Assembly: GCA_040954595.2 (NCBI GenBank)
Contig: CM082584.2
Coordinates: forward strand, 13,082,001 to 13,146,000
Reading direction: 5' to 3'
DNA: 64,000 bases
Source of the DNA: Balanoglossus misakiensis
Lineage: Eukaryota > Hemichordata
This document shows positions 49,601 through 62,300 of the stretch, in pieces. Below the pieces are notes generated by a model. The model searched no databases and had not been told where the DNA came from. It saw only the letters and a program-made list of their open reading frames with translations. Position 1 is the stretch's first letter; each line of letters opens with the position of its first letter. Both the position numbers and the translations under genes were made by a program.

Positions 49601-52600
49601 AGTAAGCAACAGGGAAGCTCAAATTTCTGCATCAATGTCATGTCAGTTGCCTGGTCAAGTTCCTTTCAGAATTAGAAATGAATATAGGCCATGTATCATA
49701 ATATTCAAACAAGATTGCTTCACCCTCTGGCTGTCAATACTAGGTCGTCATTATTTTTAAAATAGTCAATGTCCAATTTTTATGTTATATGTTTAATACT
49801 TAGCAAAAATGCATCTGCGATATCAACTTTTTGTTATCTGTTTTTTTATGTTACGATTGTCTGTGAATACCAAACCTCAATGTATTCCTAATTTCAAAAT
49901 AACCCAGGGCAGAGAACTGACCTAGAATACCAGGATATTCCTATTTTGTGGTCGGCATTTTATGGAAGCAATGTCTTGTTTATAGATACCAGATAAGGCC
50001 ATGTATCAATATCCTTAATCCTGTAAAACAGAACATATTGGTCTGCACTTGGGGTTAGAACAATATTCTATTCATTGGTTTATTACACCGAATCTGCTTT
50101 AACATCTGACCGCAAAGAATAATTTCACAGTTTCAATTGCATTAGCACCATAACCTCAATTCTCAATTCATGCCATACTCTTGTATATGGGCACGGAGTA
50201 TCTGTCCTGACAATTTCCTTATTTACACACCAGCCGAAATGGATGTGTGTCAAAGTCAACTAAAGAAAATACATCGGGATCACATCTCCTCTCAGTCTCA
50301 CAAAAATGACCGGAACTGATCGGCCGCAGCAAAGCAACCCTGAGTACCGCACAGGAAGTGAAACTCCTGAAACCCTACAAGTATCCACAGATTTTCCAAG
50401 TCCTGCTTTTCACAATCGAGTTCTTTGATGTTTTTTCCACCACTGCTGAAACATATTTGGGTCTCTGAGCTGTGCAATGGAAAAAGCAGTTGTATGAGCA
50501 AAGTAGACACATACAAAGTCCTAGTTTATGTAATTGTGTGACCCAGCGATGCCCAAAAAATCTAATGATGAAGAAACAAATAACTTTCATTTGTTGTTAA
50601 AAGAATAGAGTATTCATTTTTTTGGAGAGGTTGACTTAAAACTATTGATCAACTTTGCAAATAAGTACATAAATGTACCTTTATATACCTAAATCAATTT
50701 ATTGATTTGAACTGGAATTTTTCAGGTCTGGTGAAGTGCAAACTACATGTAAGTTGCCATAGCACCAGGTTGCTGGTCTTGTGAAATAATGTGGAATTAT
50801 GTCGCTTTCTGCAGCATGTTGTGGATCAATTTTGGTCAAAGAAATCAATTTTTACAGCAAAGCTGCTCAAATTATGCTGTGATGGAAAACTGAAAATATT
50901 CACCCAGAGTGGCTCGGTTAGACTTGACACAACTGAAAACAAAGCATCCATGAACAAGATTTACATCTTTAATATTATTCGAGCCCTCTGTCTAGATATT
51001 TTGTAGCTAGGATGTTCTGCTTTATCAGGAATCCAAAGACTAGTATTTAGAAAAGATTACTGCATCGGTAGCTTTAGTACTACACACTCCTCAGCTAATA
51101 AAGAACTATTGGGCAACAGTACAAAAGACGAGGCATTGAAATGTAACACACGCTATCCCTTCTGATCACAGTAAGATGTTGATTTCATACTTCTTCCCAG
51201 CAGCCAATCCTGTCTTTCCAGGCAAATACTGAGGTGTACCAAACAAATTAAAAGCAATTAGCTTGAGGCAGGACAACATCAGATGCTTCTCTCCTTTGAG
51301 ACACGCGGAGTGAAACACATGTCCCAATAGGGGCAATCTGATTTATCTCTGAAATTAATTTTATAGTTTAACTGGGATATTTTAAGATGATTAAGTAATA
51401 GCACCCCATATCTTCATAATTGAAATGTAATCTCTGATAATTAAGTTGTTTGTAGTGCTAATTACAAAGTAAACAATCTGATCAGATCACCACAGTGGTC
51501 TCCCACTTTCTCCTGAACTCTAGTTGCTTTGCTTCAAATAACCATTTTAAGAAAATTATCTTGGAATCTGAAAAGTGCCTCTGGCAAACCTGTTGGCATC
51601 TTCTACCCTGGATTACGAGAAATGTTGAAAGCCATCCAATTTGCAATATTAAGTTGCGACTTATTCAAATGCAAATGTTCTTACTGACGATGGAAAGCAT
51701 CTGTTACAATGTTCAGTAAAGAGAAATGGTAGCACTATACACAACACCCGATGCCTTTTGAACTGCAATCCCGGGCAATTTCCATTACATACAACACGGG
51801 AACACTGCATACACATCCATTTAACATTTGTTTTATAAATAATTTGATTCTTACAAAAGCACAACTACCAACCTCTAGGTTCATATTCACAATCCTACCA
51901 AAATCAGATCTATTACCCATAATTTTAATACCAGTTTCAATTAGTCAGTTTCAATTATTCCCCGATATTATGGCTTTGTTCGAAACATTTGACGGTTACA
52001 AATATCCGCGTCTCATTACGTCTGGTCTGACCAATGACAATCTGACCTTAAAACTTTGGTTGGCAACAAATCATCATATTCTAGAAGGACGAACAGCTTG
52101 CGCTAATCATCATGAAAGGCCCTTGTTTGTGTTCCATGTGGCAGATTTTATACTTCGCTGCACCGTAAACAAGAATTTTCAGGTCCCTGGGTTGAGAAGA
52201 TGGCAAGATTAATGAATTTCACTTCATTCAAATTTCAGTTTTGTAACAAGCTAACAGAAATCCAAGCCACTTCCATTAACACTGGTATGCCTAGAGTTTA
52301 GTCGGACTTTATTATTAAAATCAGAGAGGTCAGAGTTTGTACACTACCCTGCACACACTGTTTACGTAAGGTGGGGTCTGCTCTACAAACTAAACATGTC
52401 ATGACAGAGAGAATCTATGATTTGATCAGACTACAAAATTGCAGGGAGAAAAAAACACATGCTTTTCACTTGTACGTTGCCTAGGTAATTTACAGGCACT
52501 TAGAACAAAAAACATCCCACATACAAAATGATGCCGTAGAGTACAAAATGTTCTCCAGTCCATTCCTACAGGTGTACTCAAGGGGCCGGATTTTCAATTG

Positions 52601-54102
52601 AATTTTGATTGTTTTTGGTCTGTCACTTTATGTGCCTTGAACGAGACAAGGGCTGATTTCCGGGTCACTTGAAATGGCCGCCGATTTTCAAAATCAAACA
52701 CTCAATCCATGCTATATATCTAGTATGCCAATATGCTTTCCATATTAACAGAAATTGGAGAGAAATGCCTTTGTAATACACACGATATATACAACGCAAT
52801 GAACAGTAGCACTATCCGAAACAACAACTGCCAATGTGTAGGCATGCAGTTATATTTATAGCTACTGTCTCCCAATAGAAAATGCAAATTGATAAAAATT
52901 TAATGCCTGTGTTTTTATGTCTGTATTCAAATTAGTCAGATTATCTACAACAGATGGGTTAGTATAACAGGCAAAATTTCTTCTTTTGACATTTATTTTT
53001 CATGTGATGTATTTTTTTCTGCTCAATGGAACATGTCCGTTGGTCAGTCAGTAATTATACACTGCTTGTATGGATAGATATTATGGGATATAGAAACCAG
53101 AAGAAAGGTCATTAGCACAAAATACAAGATAATTCAAACACAGCCTGATGACCTGGGTTGGAACTAGAACAGCCACAGTATCAGTCAGCCCTCGAACTAT
53201 TCCAGAATAGACAAAGATACCTGGCATAGATCTACCGGATCAGAATATCTCTGTCCTCAATGCAGAGCCCACTAATAATTTTCTCGGACAGCTACTACAT
53301 ATCTAAGGGCCTGTTCATAGAGCTAAGATGAGAATAACCTCCAAGTACTTCAACTGAAGTGTTACATGACTCGCATACGAAACCACACAATCCTACCTCT
53401 GACAGTTACTTCTAACTAATAAAATTTTCATGCTACAACTTGCAACATTACAATATGCCCTAAAATGTCAACTGACTCATAACTTAGAAGCTCTAGTAAT
53501 ACCCTGGTACATTCGGGCCATGTGACTGTTAGTGACCTTGACAATCATAAAGGTCACATGTTGATAATGACAATGGCAGGGAGGACTGCATATTCTTGGT
53601 GTGTTTCATGCATAATCAGCTTTGATCTTAAGCTATGAATTACCCCATCTGTACTTTAACAGGACTATTTTTTTTGCTTTTCTCACACAGGGTCAAAGGG
53701 CATTACAGGATTTGTTTTCACCTGTATGGCAACGTGATGAACATCACTATGGCGATGTTGGAATTGTACGTAAGTTTCAGAGCAATGAACTGTGGGAAAG
53801 TGCGTGTTCGTGTCGGTGTTCTGAAGCCTACAACCATTTGTATCCAGACTTGAAGAAACTCCCACTCAGGAAGTGACGAAAGGTCAAAATGCTACCGTAG
53901 TTTTGTGTTCCTGTCAGAGTAGCTGTATTTCTTTTTGCAATTTTTGTTGTCGTGTTTAGGGCACAGACTATTATTCTACTTCCTTGCTGTAAAATCCCGG
54001 AGACAAATAGGAACTTACCTGAAAGAAACCAGGTGGCATTGGACCACCTGGCATTTCATTTGGGGGCATTTGACCTAAAACTGGACTTGGAGCAGCGGCA
54101 CT
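26678..54102 (-). CDS. SSBP3: SSBP2/3/4 orthologue (SSDP), 3' fourteen exons; 5' exons outside window
   Basis: Exons, right to left: 54102-54019, 47706-47632, 47359-47324, 47088-47029, 45315-45249, 31743-31679, 31557-31493, 31339-31300, 31107-31066, 30814-30760, 28767-28697, 28465-28393, 27608-27487, 26788-26678. Phases match at all 13 junctions, giving the C-terminal 321 residues. The chain is Pro/Gly/Met-rich with family landmarks in order: SAAAPSPV, PGGPMPPGFFQ, FMSPRYPGGPRP, PGSQPLLPN, HPNMGGPMQRM, SYGGGMRPP, GAGRPW, GPPGTPIMPSP, GPDGPM, ELDGIPKSSPNS, GTPREE, MGGQFLPPFQ. SSDP proteins bind and stabilise LDB1/CHIP in LIM-homeodomain and Wnt enhanceosome complexes in the nucleus. The N-terminal LisH part (about 90-100 residues) is not seen and should lie to the right of 64000. 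The last exon does not encode the usual family tail. Human SSBP2, 3 and 4 are about equally related; the symbol stands for the group. Confidence 0.95.
27001..27040. repeat. (GA)n purine microsatellite
   Basis: Near-continuous GA dinucleotides in the last SSBP intron (26789-27486), followed by T-rich sequence with GTTT repeats near 27050. Confidence 0.9.
29733..29749 (+). other. G-quadruplex-type G run
   Basis: GGGGAGGGGGGGAGGGG provides four or more G-tracts of at least three with one-base loops, in an SSBP intron. The G-rich strand is the template strand for SSBP transcription. Confidence 0.6.
37652..37681. repeat. (TC)n microsatellite
   Basis: About 15 TC units in the large SSBP intron. 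Confidence 0.95.
41570..41626. repeat. 29-bp perfect tandem duplication
   Basis: The 28-bp unit beginning CCTATTGGGGGAATTCCACT at 41570 repeats at 41599 with no mismatch seen, separated by one T. It is a recent local duplication in an SSBP intron. Confidence 0.9.
45316..47028 (-). other. 1.7-kb SSBP intron
   Basis: Between the exon ending MRMPQQQ and the exon starting PPGGVPGSQ. No gene or notable repeat was seen. Confidence 0.75.
47707..54018 (-). other. 6.3-kb SSBP intron
   Basis: Between the exon ending PPGFFQ and the exon starting QPQVSQPSPH. AT-rich, with no conserved coding exon recognised. The longest open frame (51751-52212, plus strand) has no domain signature. Confidence 0.75.
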
Positions 54103-55280
54103 CTGTTCAGAAAAAGAAAAGAATAAAGAAACACATGGCAAACATAATGACATAATACTGCTGTCATGGTTACAAATTTGGACAAAATACTCATGTGACA
54201 CGCTGCCATGGTGATATAATGACAGAAAATTGCTCTATCAGATCAGCAGTGTTAATTTTCATAAAACGCAATGACAGCTATTTCTAGTATTTTGTATTGA
54301 ATTTTATCTCTTCATACGTAATTTGTCTAATTTCACAAAAATAAATTTGTCAGTCAAGAAGTCTGCTTCCAACCTTGGTGGTAAGTCAAGTCACAAAAAG
54401 CGAAAATTGACTAATATCACAAACATGGCAGCTTGTTGATCACATGACTACATTGCTCTGTGAAAGCACTGTCCTATTTTCAGAAATCAATTTTTCGCAT
54501 TGCCATTTCCATCTCAATGGTTTTCATATCTTCTTAGCCGATTCCAACTATACTAATGAAACTTTGGTAGACATAAAAAAATGAATGCTAAACCACAAAC
54601 TATTGTCATGCAGGTGCAGGCAGAGGTTAGTACGATATCTGATGATGCATTCTACAGTTGCCGTGGTAACATCTTACGGAACAAGGAATGAATTTATACA
54701 CACACAATGCTGCGGTTGGATGAAATACTTTTAAAAAAATTAGACAGGAAATTTTTCACAGACAAACATGTTTTTGCAGCCAAACACTAACGACCAAGTA
54801 ATTTTATTGCATTTAATCACTTACACAAAATTGCTGTCTTAAAATCTAATGCACTTTGTCAAACCATGAAGACAAAACACAATTTTTGGTTCAGAACATT
54901 GTGTTGTCTGTGCAGAGCTCGGTGCATAGGCCCTTACCCGCCAGGCAACTGTAAGCTGCATCATCAATATTTAACTATCACTAAATATCATTTTCAAAAC
55001 ATAAACCACAATGTTAGTATCAGTAGAAAAAGAACTGAAAAGACTGTCCAATCGTTGAATAGTTTACTTTGTTGCAAATCATTGGCACTGAAATGGACAA
55101 GGACGATATTTCCACCACATCACCAGAAAAATCACATGATCAAGAGACGCTATAGCCGAAAACTCCTAAAACACTTTGATGTTGGTTAACTGCAGAAACA
55201 TATCAGGCTCTCTGCAAGTGATATTTCTGGTGAGCGTGGTTCAGAGATGCAGAGATCATCCAGTGGTAAATGAACAAAGC

Positions 55281-55342
55281 CCTGTGATTGGTTCAAATGT
55301 ACACATAACCTTCTCAGTTGAATACGTCTAACCAATCACAGG
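55281..55342. repeat. inverted repeat with paired CCAAT boxes
   Basis: CCTGTGATTGGTT (55281-55293) and its exact complement AACCAATCACAGG (55330-55342) are 36 bp apart. Each arm contains a CCAAT core in opposite orientation. It could be a regulatory site or a small foldback remnant. Confidence 0.7.
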
Positions 55343-58300
55343 CTGTGTTCTGTCTGGAAACATCTGGGTTTTTTTAAGTTTGGAATAAAAAAGAAGTGAG
55401 ATCATAGAATAAATGCGAGATTGGACAATCCTTCAGTATAGAAATAAAGAGACAGATGAACAAAAAAATAAAAGTGGGGGCAGAAGGGTGATGATGATTG
55501 CTTTGATAAATTAATAGTCCAAAATAAGGGAATTAATAATATCAAATATAACTTGATAATTCACCTAATCAGCATTACAGTTCTATAGTAAATTTGTTCA
55601 TTATAATTCTATGGCAAATTTATTATATTAGAACCTAACCTTATTCAATTTTGGTATTGAAAGAATTTGACTAGTCCTTACTTTAATTTTTGTTTCAAAT
55701 GCATACAAATTTGTGCTTGTTTAAGAGTAATGTACAACGCTGTCTTCAACACACTAATGTAAGTTAACTTGTTGCTCTATCTAATAAATGTCACAAACAT
55801 TTTCTTTTCGAGTTTGAACGTAGCTACTCCAACATTAATGGATTGAATTTATTAAATCCATACAGCCTCCTGGAGGCTTACATCTCAACAATGGAGTAAC
55901 GATGTGTCCGCATCTTCATCTATTTCCACACTCTTAGGGGGTACTTTCTAGCCTCCTAGCTTTGAATATATTAATTGGGCTGTGTTTACTTTCAATTGTG
56001 CAATGCTCCCCCGCTTGGCCAACAAATCACCTACACAGAAACCCGCCTACAAGTTGCCAATGCTAAATAGCGGGAGTGTTCAAACATGACTCAACAGCCA
56101 GGGGCTGGTGACAAAGGGCCACAGCAGCGGGATGGGCAGCATTGACTAGAAGAGCATAATGCTCTTTCTTTCCTAAAATGTGACTATCTCTTACACTTCA
56201 TCCCATTTTAATACATATTTAACACATCTGTCCTGTCAATGTACATAAGTTAAACAGTGACCTACACACAAAACATGGCAGTTTGCATTTAGGTGAGACA
56301 GAAGGTCATAAATAAACCCAGACAACGAACTCTATGAGAATCTCGTGCTTTCTCTCTTTTTTTTCAATTCTCTGAACCTGCTGGTATTAAAAGGCCACCC
56401 AAGGTTCACCATTGTTCTAGAATTGTAAAATAGGCCAACCGGTACACCAGACTTTCAATGGCACACTCATAGTGTCGAGTAAACGAGTCTAAAGGTACGC
56501 ATAGTACCATCATGTAAAAAGGTGTAACTAGTACCTTTATTTTGTATTGACCACTGTTTATATTCCCTTTTCTTTTCACAAAAGGCGTCAAGCAAAGGTG
56601 ACCCAGTCTCCCCTGCAGATACAGTTACTGATCTTTATGGGTCCCAAGGTGAAATCGACATCACTGGCATAATGCCAGTATCCAATCAGAAGCCAGCTTT
56701 CATTGCACACATTCAAAACATAACTATGCCCCTCAGAGGTAACGCATCTGATCGCCAAGACTGAATGCTAATACAATTACAACCCACTTTAGTATTTATT
56801 TAAAATGACGAACAGAAAACTATTCTACAATAAATATTTTACACCATCAAAATTTCGATTAATTATTGTGAAATGGGAAGATATTAAACAACCATAGAAA
56901 CTAATGATTTACCATATTAGGAAAATTGATTTGAACACTATCACATACATGTACTCTCAGATGGCTCATTGTCATAATAACAGTCCACTGATATTTACAT
57001 ATTCTGCTAAGATACATCATTAACAGTGGGAGACTAAATTTCGACCCAAATTGGTCATCATGTCTTTTTATTCCCTATGAATTCATTGAATTCATTAACT
57101 GAAATCTCACCCTGACTTGAAGATCAATATTCCACCGACAATCCCAGCCCCAGCTACCATCCATTATTCACGCTACCGTATTCCGCATTCCTCAAGACGA
57201 ATTTCGTTCCTCAAGAGGCGAAAAGACTTCCCCTGCAAACACCCACATCAGCGCATTTGCAAACAAATCATTTTTTGAGATACTGCCTAATACTGAATCT
57301 TCTGCGTCTCATGGAAATTTAAGGACTAACGATGAAATGATCCAAAAGCTTTGTTTCGTCATTTGTGATACTGAAATATCCACCCCCAAATGCTCATAAA
57401 TTTCAGATTGAAAGCTTCTTGATGGGTTTAATTTCTTTCCCTGAAATCATCTCCTCAGATCAATTACCCAGATGACATCTTTGGTTATACATAACTTGCC
57501 ATAACACCATTAATCTGACAATTTGTAATCATGTATGTTGTTCCTAGTATATTCATTTAACACAACCTATTCTGTGTATAACCTGTCAGCTCCTGTAAAA
57601 TTCATGCTGTATCTTCAGTGAAATATGCCCCTCGTCAAATCAACTCTCACAGATTAATAAAAAATTTCAGAAGAGGGAAATAGCAGAACACATTCGAATG
57701 ACAAGATAATTCAATTACACATTTCGCTGTTCTGTATTAAAGTTTGATTTTTTTTACATGTTCACCACTGCCCTCGGAGGACGGTTGATGATTTCATAAA
57801 GCCGATAGATAGAGGCAGAGGCGGCTAATAACACTATCATACTCTTCCTTAGTCAAATGGCTTGGGACGACCCAGCTCGGTGAAAAATCTCTTGTGCGAT
57901 CGTCGTCTGCTGTCAGTACAGAGAGAACTAGGGTAATACTTGTAGTAGATGTTATCACTTTCTGCATGCTGGCAATCAGCATGAGCTGTACATCCCTGCA
58001 CTATCCTTACAATCAACCACAACTCTGTTCGCTCTTCTCAGTGGTGTATTTTATCAAAATCGTTCCAAATCTGTATTTTTTTTCCTCCACTGTATGTGAA
58101 TTGATGACATTTAGTGAAAGCAAATACTTTTTCTGTCCCTTTGACACAGAACCACACGTTAAAACAACCTCTATAAACCGAACAATATCTTCAGTCCCTG
58201 TGGTGTTCAGTTTAAACAGGTTAATACTGTATAACATGATGTGTCACATAACTTTTGTATGTTTTTATTGTAAGACTCTTCTGTGGTTAGTCCTCAGTCT

Positions 58301-59290
58301 TAATTCAAACCTGTCAAGTTCGGAAAGTGTGAATATATTGACCTAGTTACAATTCTCTTATCCTAAGTGCCCTTGGTCTTTATTTAACTTTCCAACTGAG
58401 AAAATTGAAGCCCTTGGAAATTTTATGCCTAATGTTGAAATTGGATTTGGGTCAAAACCAAGTATCCTGAAGATGGTGGAAAATCACAAAACGAGTTTCA
58501 CAGAATCAAATCTATTTTTTTACTTTCCCTACAGTCTTTTATAATGTGTGATCTTGGCACTGACGCATCTGAATTGATGTACACTATACCCACAATGCAC
58601 TGGTGCTCAACTGCCTGATCACATGATGATGTGGACCCAGAACCGATACAGTTTTCAGCAAAGGAAAGACCAACGTGTGCAAGACACAAATCTCTTGCCT
58701 TGCTTTGTAGCCGATATACAGAAAGCACATTTCCGATTACTTCCCCTGAACCAACCTGCGGCAGGCCTGACCTTGCTCACACTCTAAATATACTCAGAGG
58801 AGTCACTATCAAATTATACACTGCAGTAAAAAAACTCTGACTGAAACAACTTGAGGGAATTCCTCAGCTATTTATCCGGTACATAAAAACCACACAACAC
58901 AGTAATGACAAAAACACAATCTACTTTTTTCTCTTTATTTGCCCAACTGCTCAATTATTTCGGTATTTTTATAATTTATACACGATTTCAAAGTCCAAAG
59001 GATGAACATTCTAAAGTCACACATCATTCTACAGAGTAGATCTCTAGGTCAAAGTTCACATTGCATGATGGCCTTTTGAGGAACTGCTGCACGTCTACTT
59101 GTCTGAGGTGTTTAGACCATAGACAGTAGAGGGGGGACAGTCCGTTACACATCTTAGCATTCAACGGCTTTGATAAAATGAACTCTGCTGCTCATGGACA
59201 ATTCACCAGCCCAGGATTACATAATCTCTGGCTGCACTGATTTGGTCTTCATGAATAATTCGGAGGTGATAATTTGGGGAGAAACTAAAA

Positions 59291-59338
59291 CAATAGACAG
59301 TGGAGGGCAGTGGACAATAGACAGTGGAGCCCAGTGGA
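59291..59338. repeat. 24-bp tandem duplication
   Basis: The unit starting CAATAGACAGTGGAGGGCAG at 59291 recurs at 59315 with two changes (GGGC versus GCCC), followed by a partial third start CAATA. Lies in the SSBP 5' intron. Confidence 0.85.
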
Positions 59339-62300
59339 CAATAATTCTGAATAAATTATTCTAGAAAATATGCTCAGCAATGCACCTGGAAGATGGTATA
59401 AAAGGGTTGCATGCCCATGCTTGTTGGGAGAGACTGACATGACAGCCAGCGATAGCACTGCTGAGGAACTGTGTGTGTAGCTCTACCAGAATCTGACTGC
59501 CAGGCCTGTTTGGTGAAACAACAGCGGAGTTTTCCACCAAGTGTGATCACAGACATCCTGTGCAGCCACGGAACAACCATCTTCTCGATGAAACTGGAAA
59601 GATTGATGTATTCTGTGAAAGGTTCACATGGCATCCCTGAACAAATTTGTAAGACATACACGCTTCTAATTTTTCAGACACTTCTCCAAGTTTGTTGCAC
59701 TAATATTCTATTACATGTAAATGATAGTTGCAGGTTATCAGGTGATCCATTGCCAAATGTTAACACTCTCTCCTACTTTCCAACATGATCTAAACCACCA
59801 TACACATCAATGCAACTCCTTAATCTCTTCCTTTTTTATCAACCTGAATTGAACATTGGGAGAATGAGGGGAGCGAGAGACCATTATCTTCATGCATCGC
59901 AACAATATTTTTCAAAAACAAACAATATTGCCAGGTACGGCCAGCAACAATTACAAAACACCCTGGCAAGTTTACAATACTGCTGGTTGACATAGTTGAT
60001 ACGTTCAAGTAAGATGAGATCAGCTTGTTGTACACAAAGGGCAACAGCATAGAAGTTTGTTATACACTCCACATGAGTGGTTTGTTCAGATTTGCTTCAG
60101 TGCTCTTCCCACAAACAGGGGCTGCCAAAGTTTTAAGTTTCAAGCTTTTCATTGCTCTGCTAAAAAGTGTCTCCTCCTCGTTGCAGCTTGTGCAAATCAA
60201 GTAAAATCAACTCAATTTCAAAAAAGAAATTTCCAAAATGTTCGCACTGGATAAGTGATAGACCAGTCACAATTTTTGCTGGCATGAGCTGAAAACTTTA
60301 TATTTAGTGAATAGTTGATTTTGTTTCTTTGCTGAAGGCTGGCGTAACACACTTTGTTACGGTCTGTACCAGGAACAATGACAGTAACAGCTTCATACGA
60401 CCTTTGAACCTGATCTTTGGACCAAACCACAAAATTCCTGTTCCAGTAAGACACCCCCCACCCCACCCCTACTTGTATGACCCCATAAATTACTGGCAGT
60501 GCAGAAAAAAAAGACGCGAACAGATCTGAGAAGTAGGTCGCACTGTGTACAAAATTGATGAAAATTAAGCAGGTATGCCAGTACCGCGTGGTAGAAATTC
60601 TTCAAAACAAACATCCGCGAACATTCATGCTACCAGACAGTACAGCAACCTGACAAGGTCAATCTGCTGAAAGAGAGAAGACTGATTTCACTAAGGGCTA
60701 TAAATCTTGCATTCAGACAAAGTGCAACAGAGATGTTAGGGGCAACCCTGATCAGCTGCACTTCACAAAACAACCCTAGTTTACATTACAATTATATCCA
60801 GTTACATTGGTTGAGTAAACTGTGAGGAGTTCACTTGCTACATGACGTTCTCTTTATTCACTCTACACTTCACAATGATTTAACCAAATGTGCCGCTGAA
60901 AGTCTCTATTAACGTGTAATTTGCCGAGGGGATAATGAACTCTGCAGTGAGCGAACAACCAAGCTGGTCTCCCCCCCCCCCTTCCCCCACGACTCAACGA
61001 AACAAAGATGGGATTCATGTCACCTTGTCTCTCCCTGACACATGAAATATGTGGCCACATTTCTGACATCGTGGTCATTTAGTTACACCATTTTATGGGC
61101 AACAGTGTCTCCTCCATACCACTTCCACAACAAAATCATTTGTGGTACTCTACTGCCTGTTCTGACGACAAATTTGTTTGAATGTCTCTAAAACAAACAG
61201 CGGAAATGAAAAAAGCACACTCTCCTACATCATCTGGACAATCCGAGACCATGCTTCAAAGGTCAACCATCACTACAATGAACATCACGGAAGTATATTG
61301 GTATAATGTTGGAATCATTGTTTGCAGTAAATAATGAGACAATATGGCACAACAAATACTACAGGCCATCGAGAAGTTTAGATGATTATACGCATTAGAA
61401 AATGGACATTCCAAGTTCACCGTTTCTAAGTATTATTTTATTTTACAGAAAACAAAACAACAATGTTGTACTGTATGTTTCTCAACTGGTTTGCCAGATT
61501 TAAAAAAAAATCTAGAGCAATCTACTTATCTTACACCCTGGCTCAAGGTTACATATTTCAAATTTTATTTGCTAGAATTAAGGACAGACCAAATTTGATC
61601 TCAAGGAAATCCTTCAAGATTGGTAAAACAACAATGAGTAGGGTTCAAGCTGTGACGTCAGCACTACCATATTGTGAGGTCACGACCCCAAGCATCAGTT
61701 TTCCATCTTCACAGTTCTATTGATTTAGCCTTGGTGATTATTATGGGATGGCATGTGGGAGGGGCGTGTAGCTATCATGTTTCTAGACCCCTTAAATTGG
61801 TGAGATTTCCCGTTTGGGGGACACCCAACAAATTTTCATATCAGGGAGTACATCATGGCTATCATATCTATTGACCCCTGACAGTGGACAACCCCCTATC
61901 ACATAACTCCTCACCTCAAACAGTGTGACCAGTAAAATGTTTACATACACAAATCAACGCTAAAGGAAATGGCAAGGTCATTTATAGCAATGCATAAATA
62001 TTAACAATAAATAACAATTATTAAGTCTGACCTACTTCATTTAAGTACATGTACTACTTTTAATCAAAATCAATCAAGATATTATTTGATATAGATATTT
62101 AGTATTAAAATAATTTGCAACCAAAGTTAACTGGGAACCTTTCAATCACAGACGTCAGATTTTTTTTCTCAGCACCTTTCTTTGAAATTTTTATAGTGGT
62201 ATGATAATATACGACTGTTTTTGTTTGATCTGTTACATGTGTAACCATTGACTCCACTCGACTACTATCTCTGATAGTCCTCAGATTTCCCACTAGCTTA

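Noticed and set aside
51751-52212. 153-residue open frame on the plus strand in an SSBP intron
   Set aside because: No recognisable domain, no splice or start context, and AT-rich composition; a frame of this length is expected by chance in long intronic DNA.
57894-58346. 150-residue open frame on the plus strand in an SSBP intron
   Set aside because: Composition and context are those of non-coding intron; overlapping frames are also open on the other strand.
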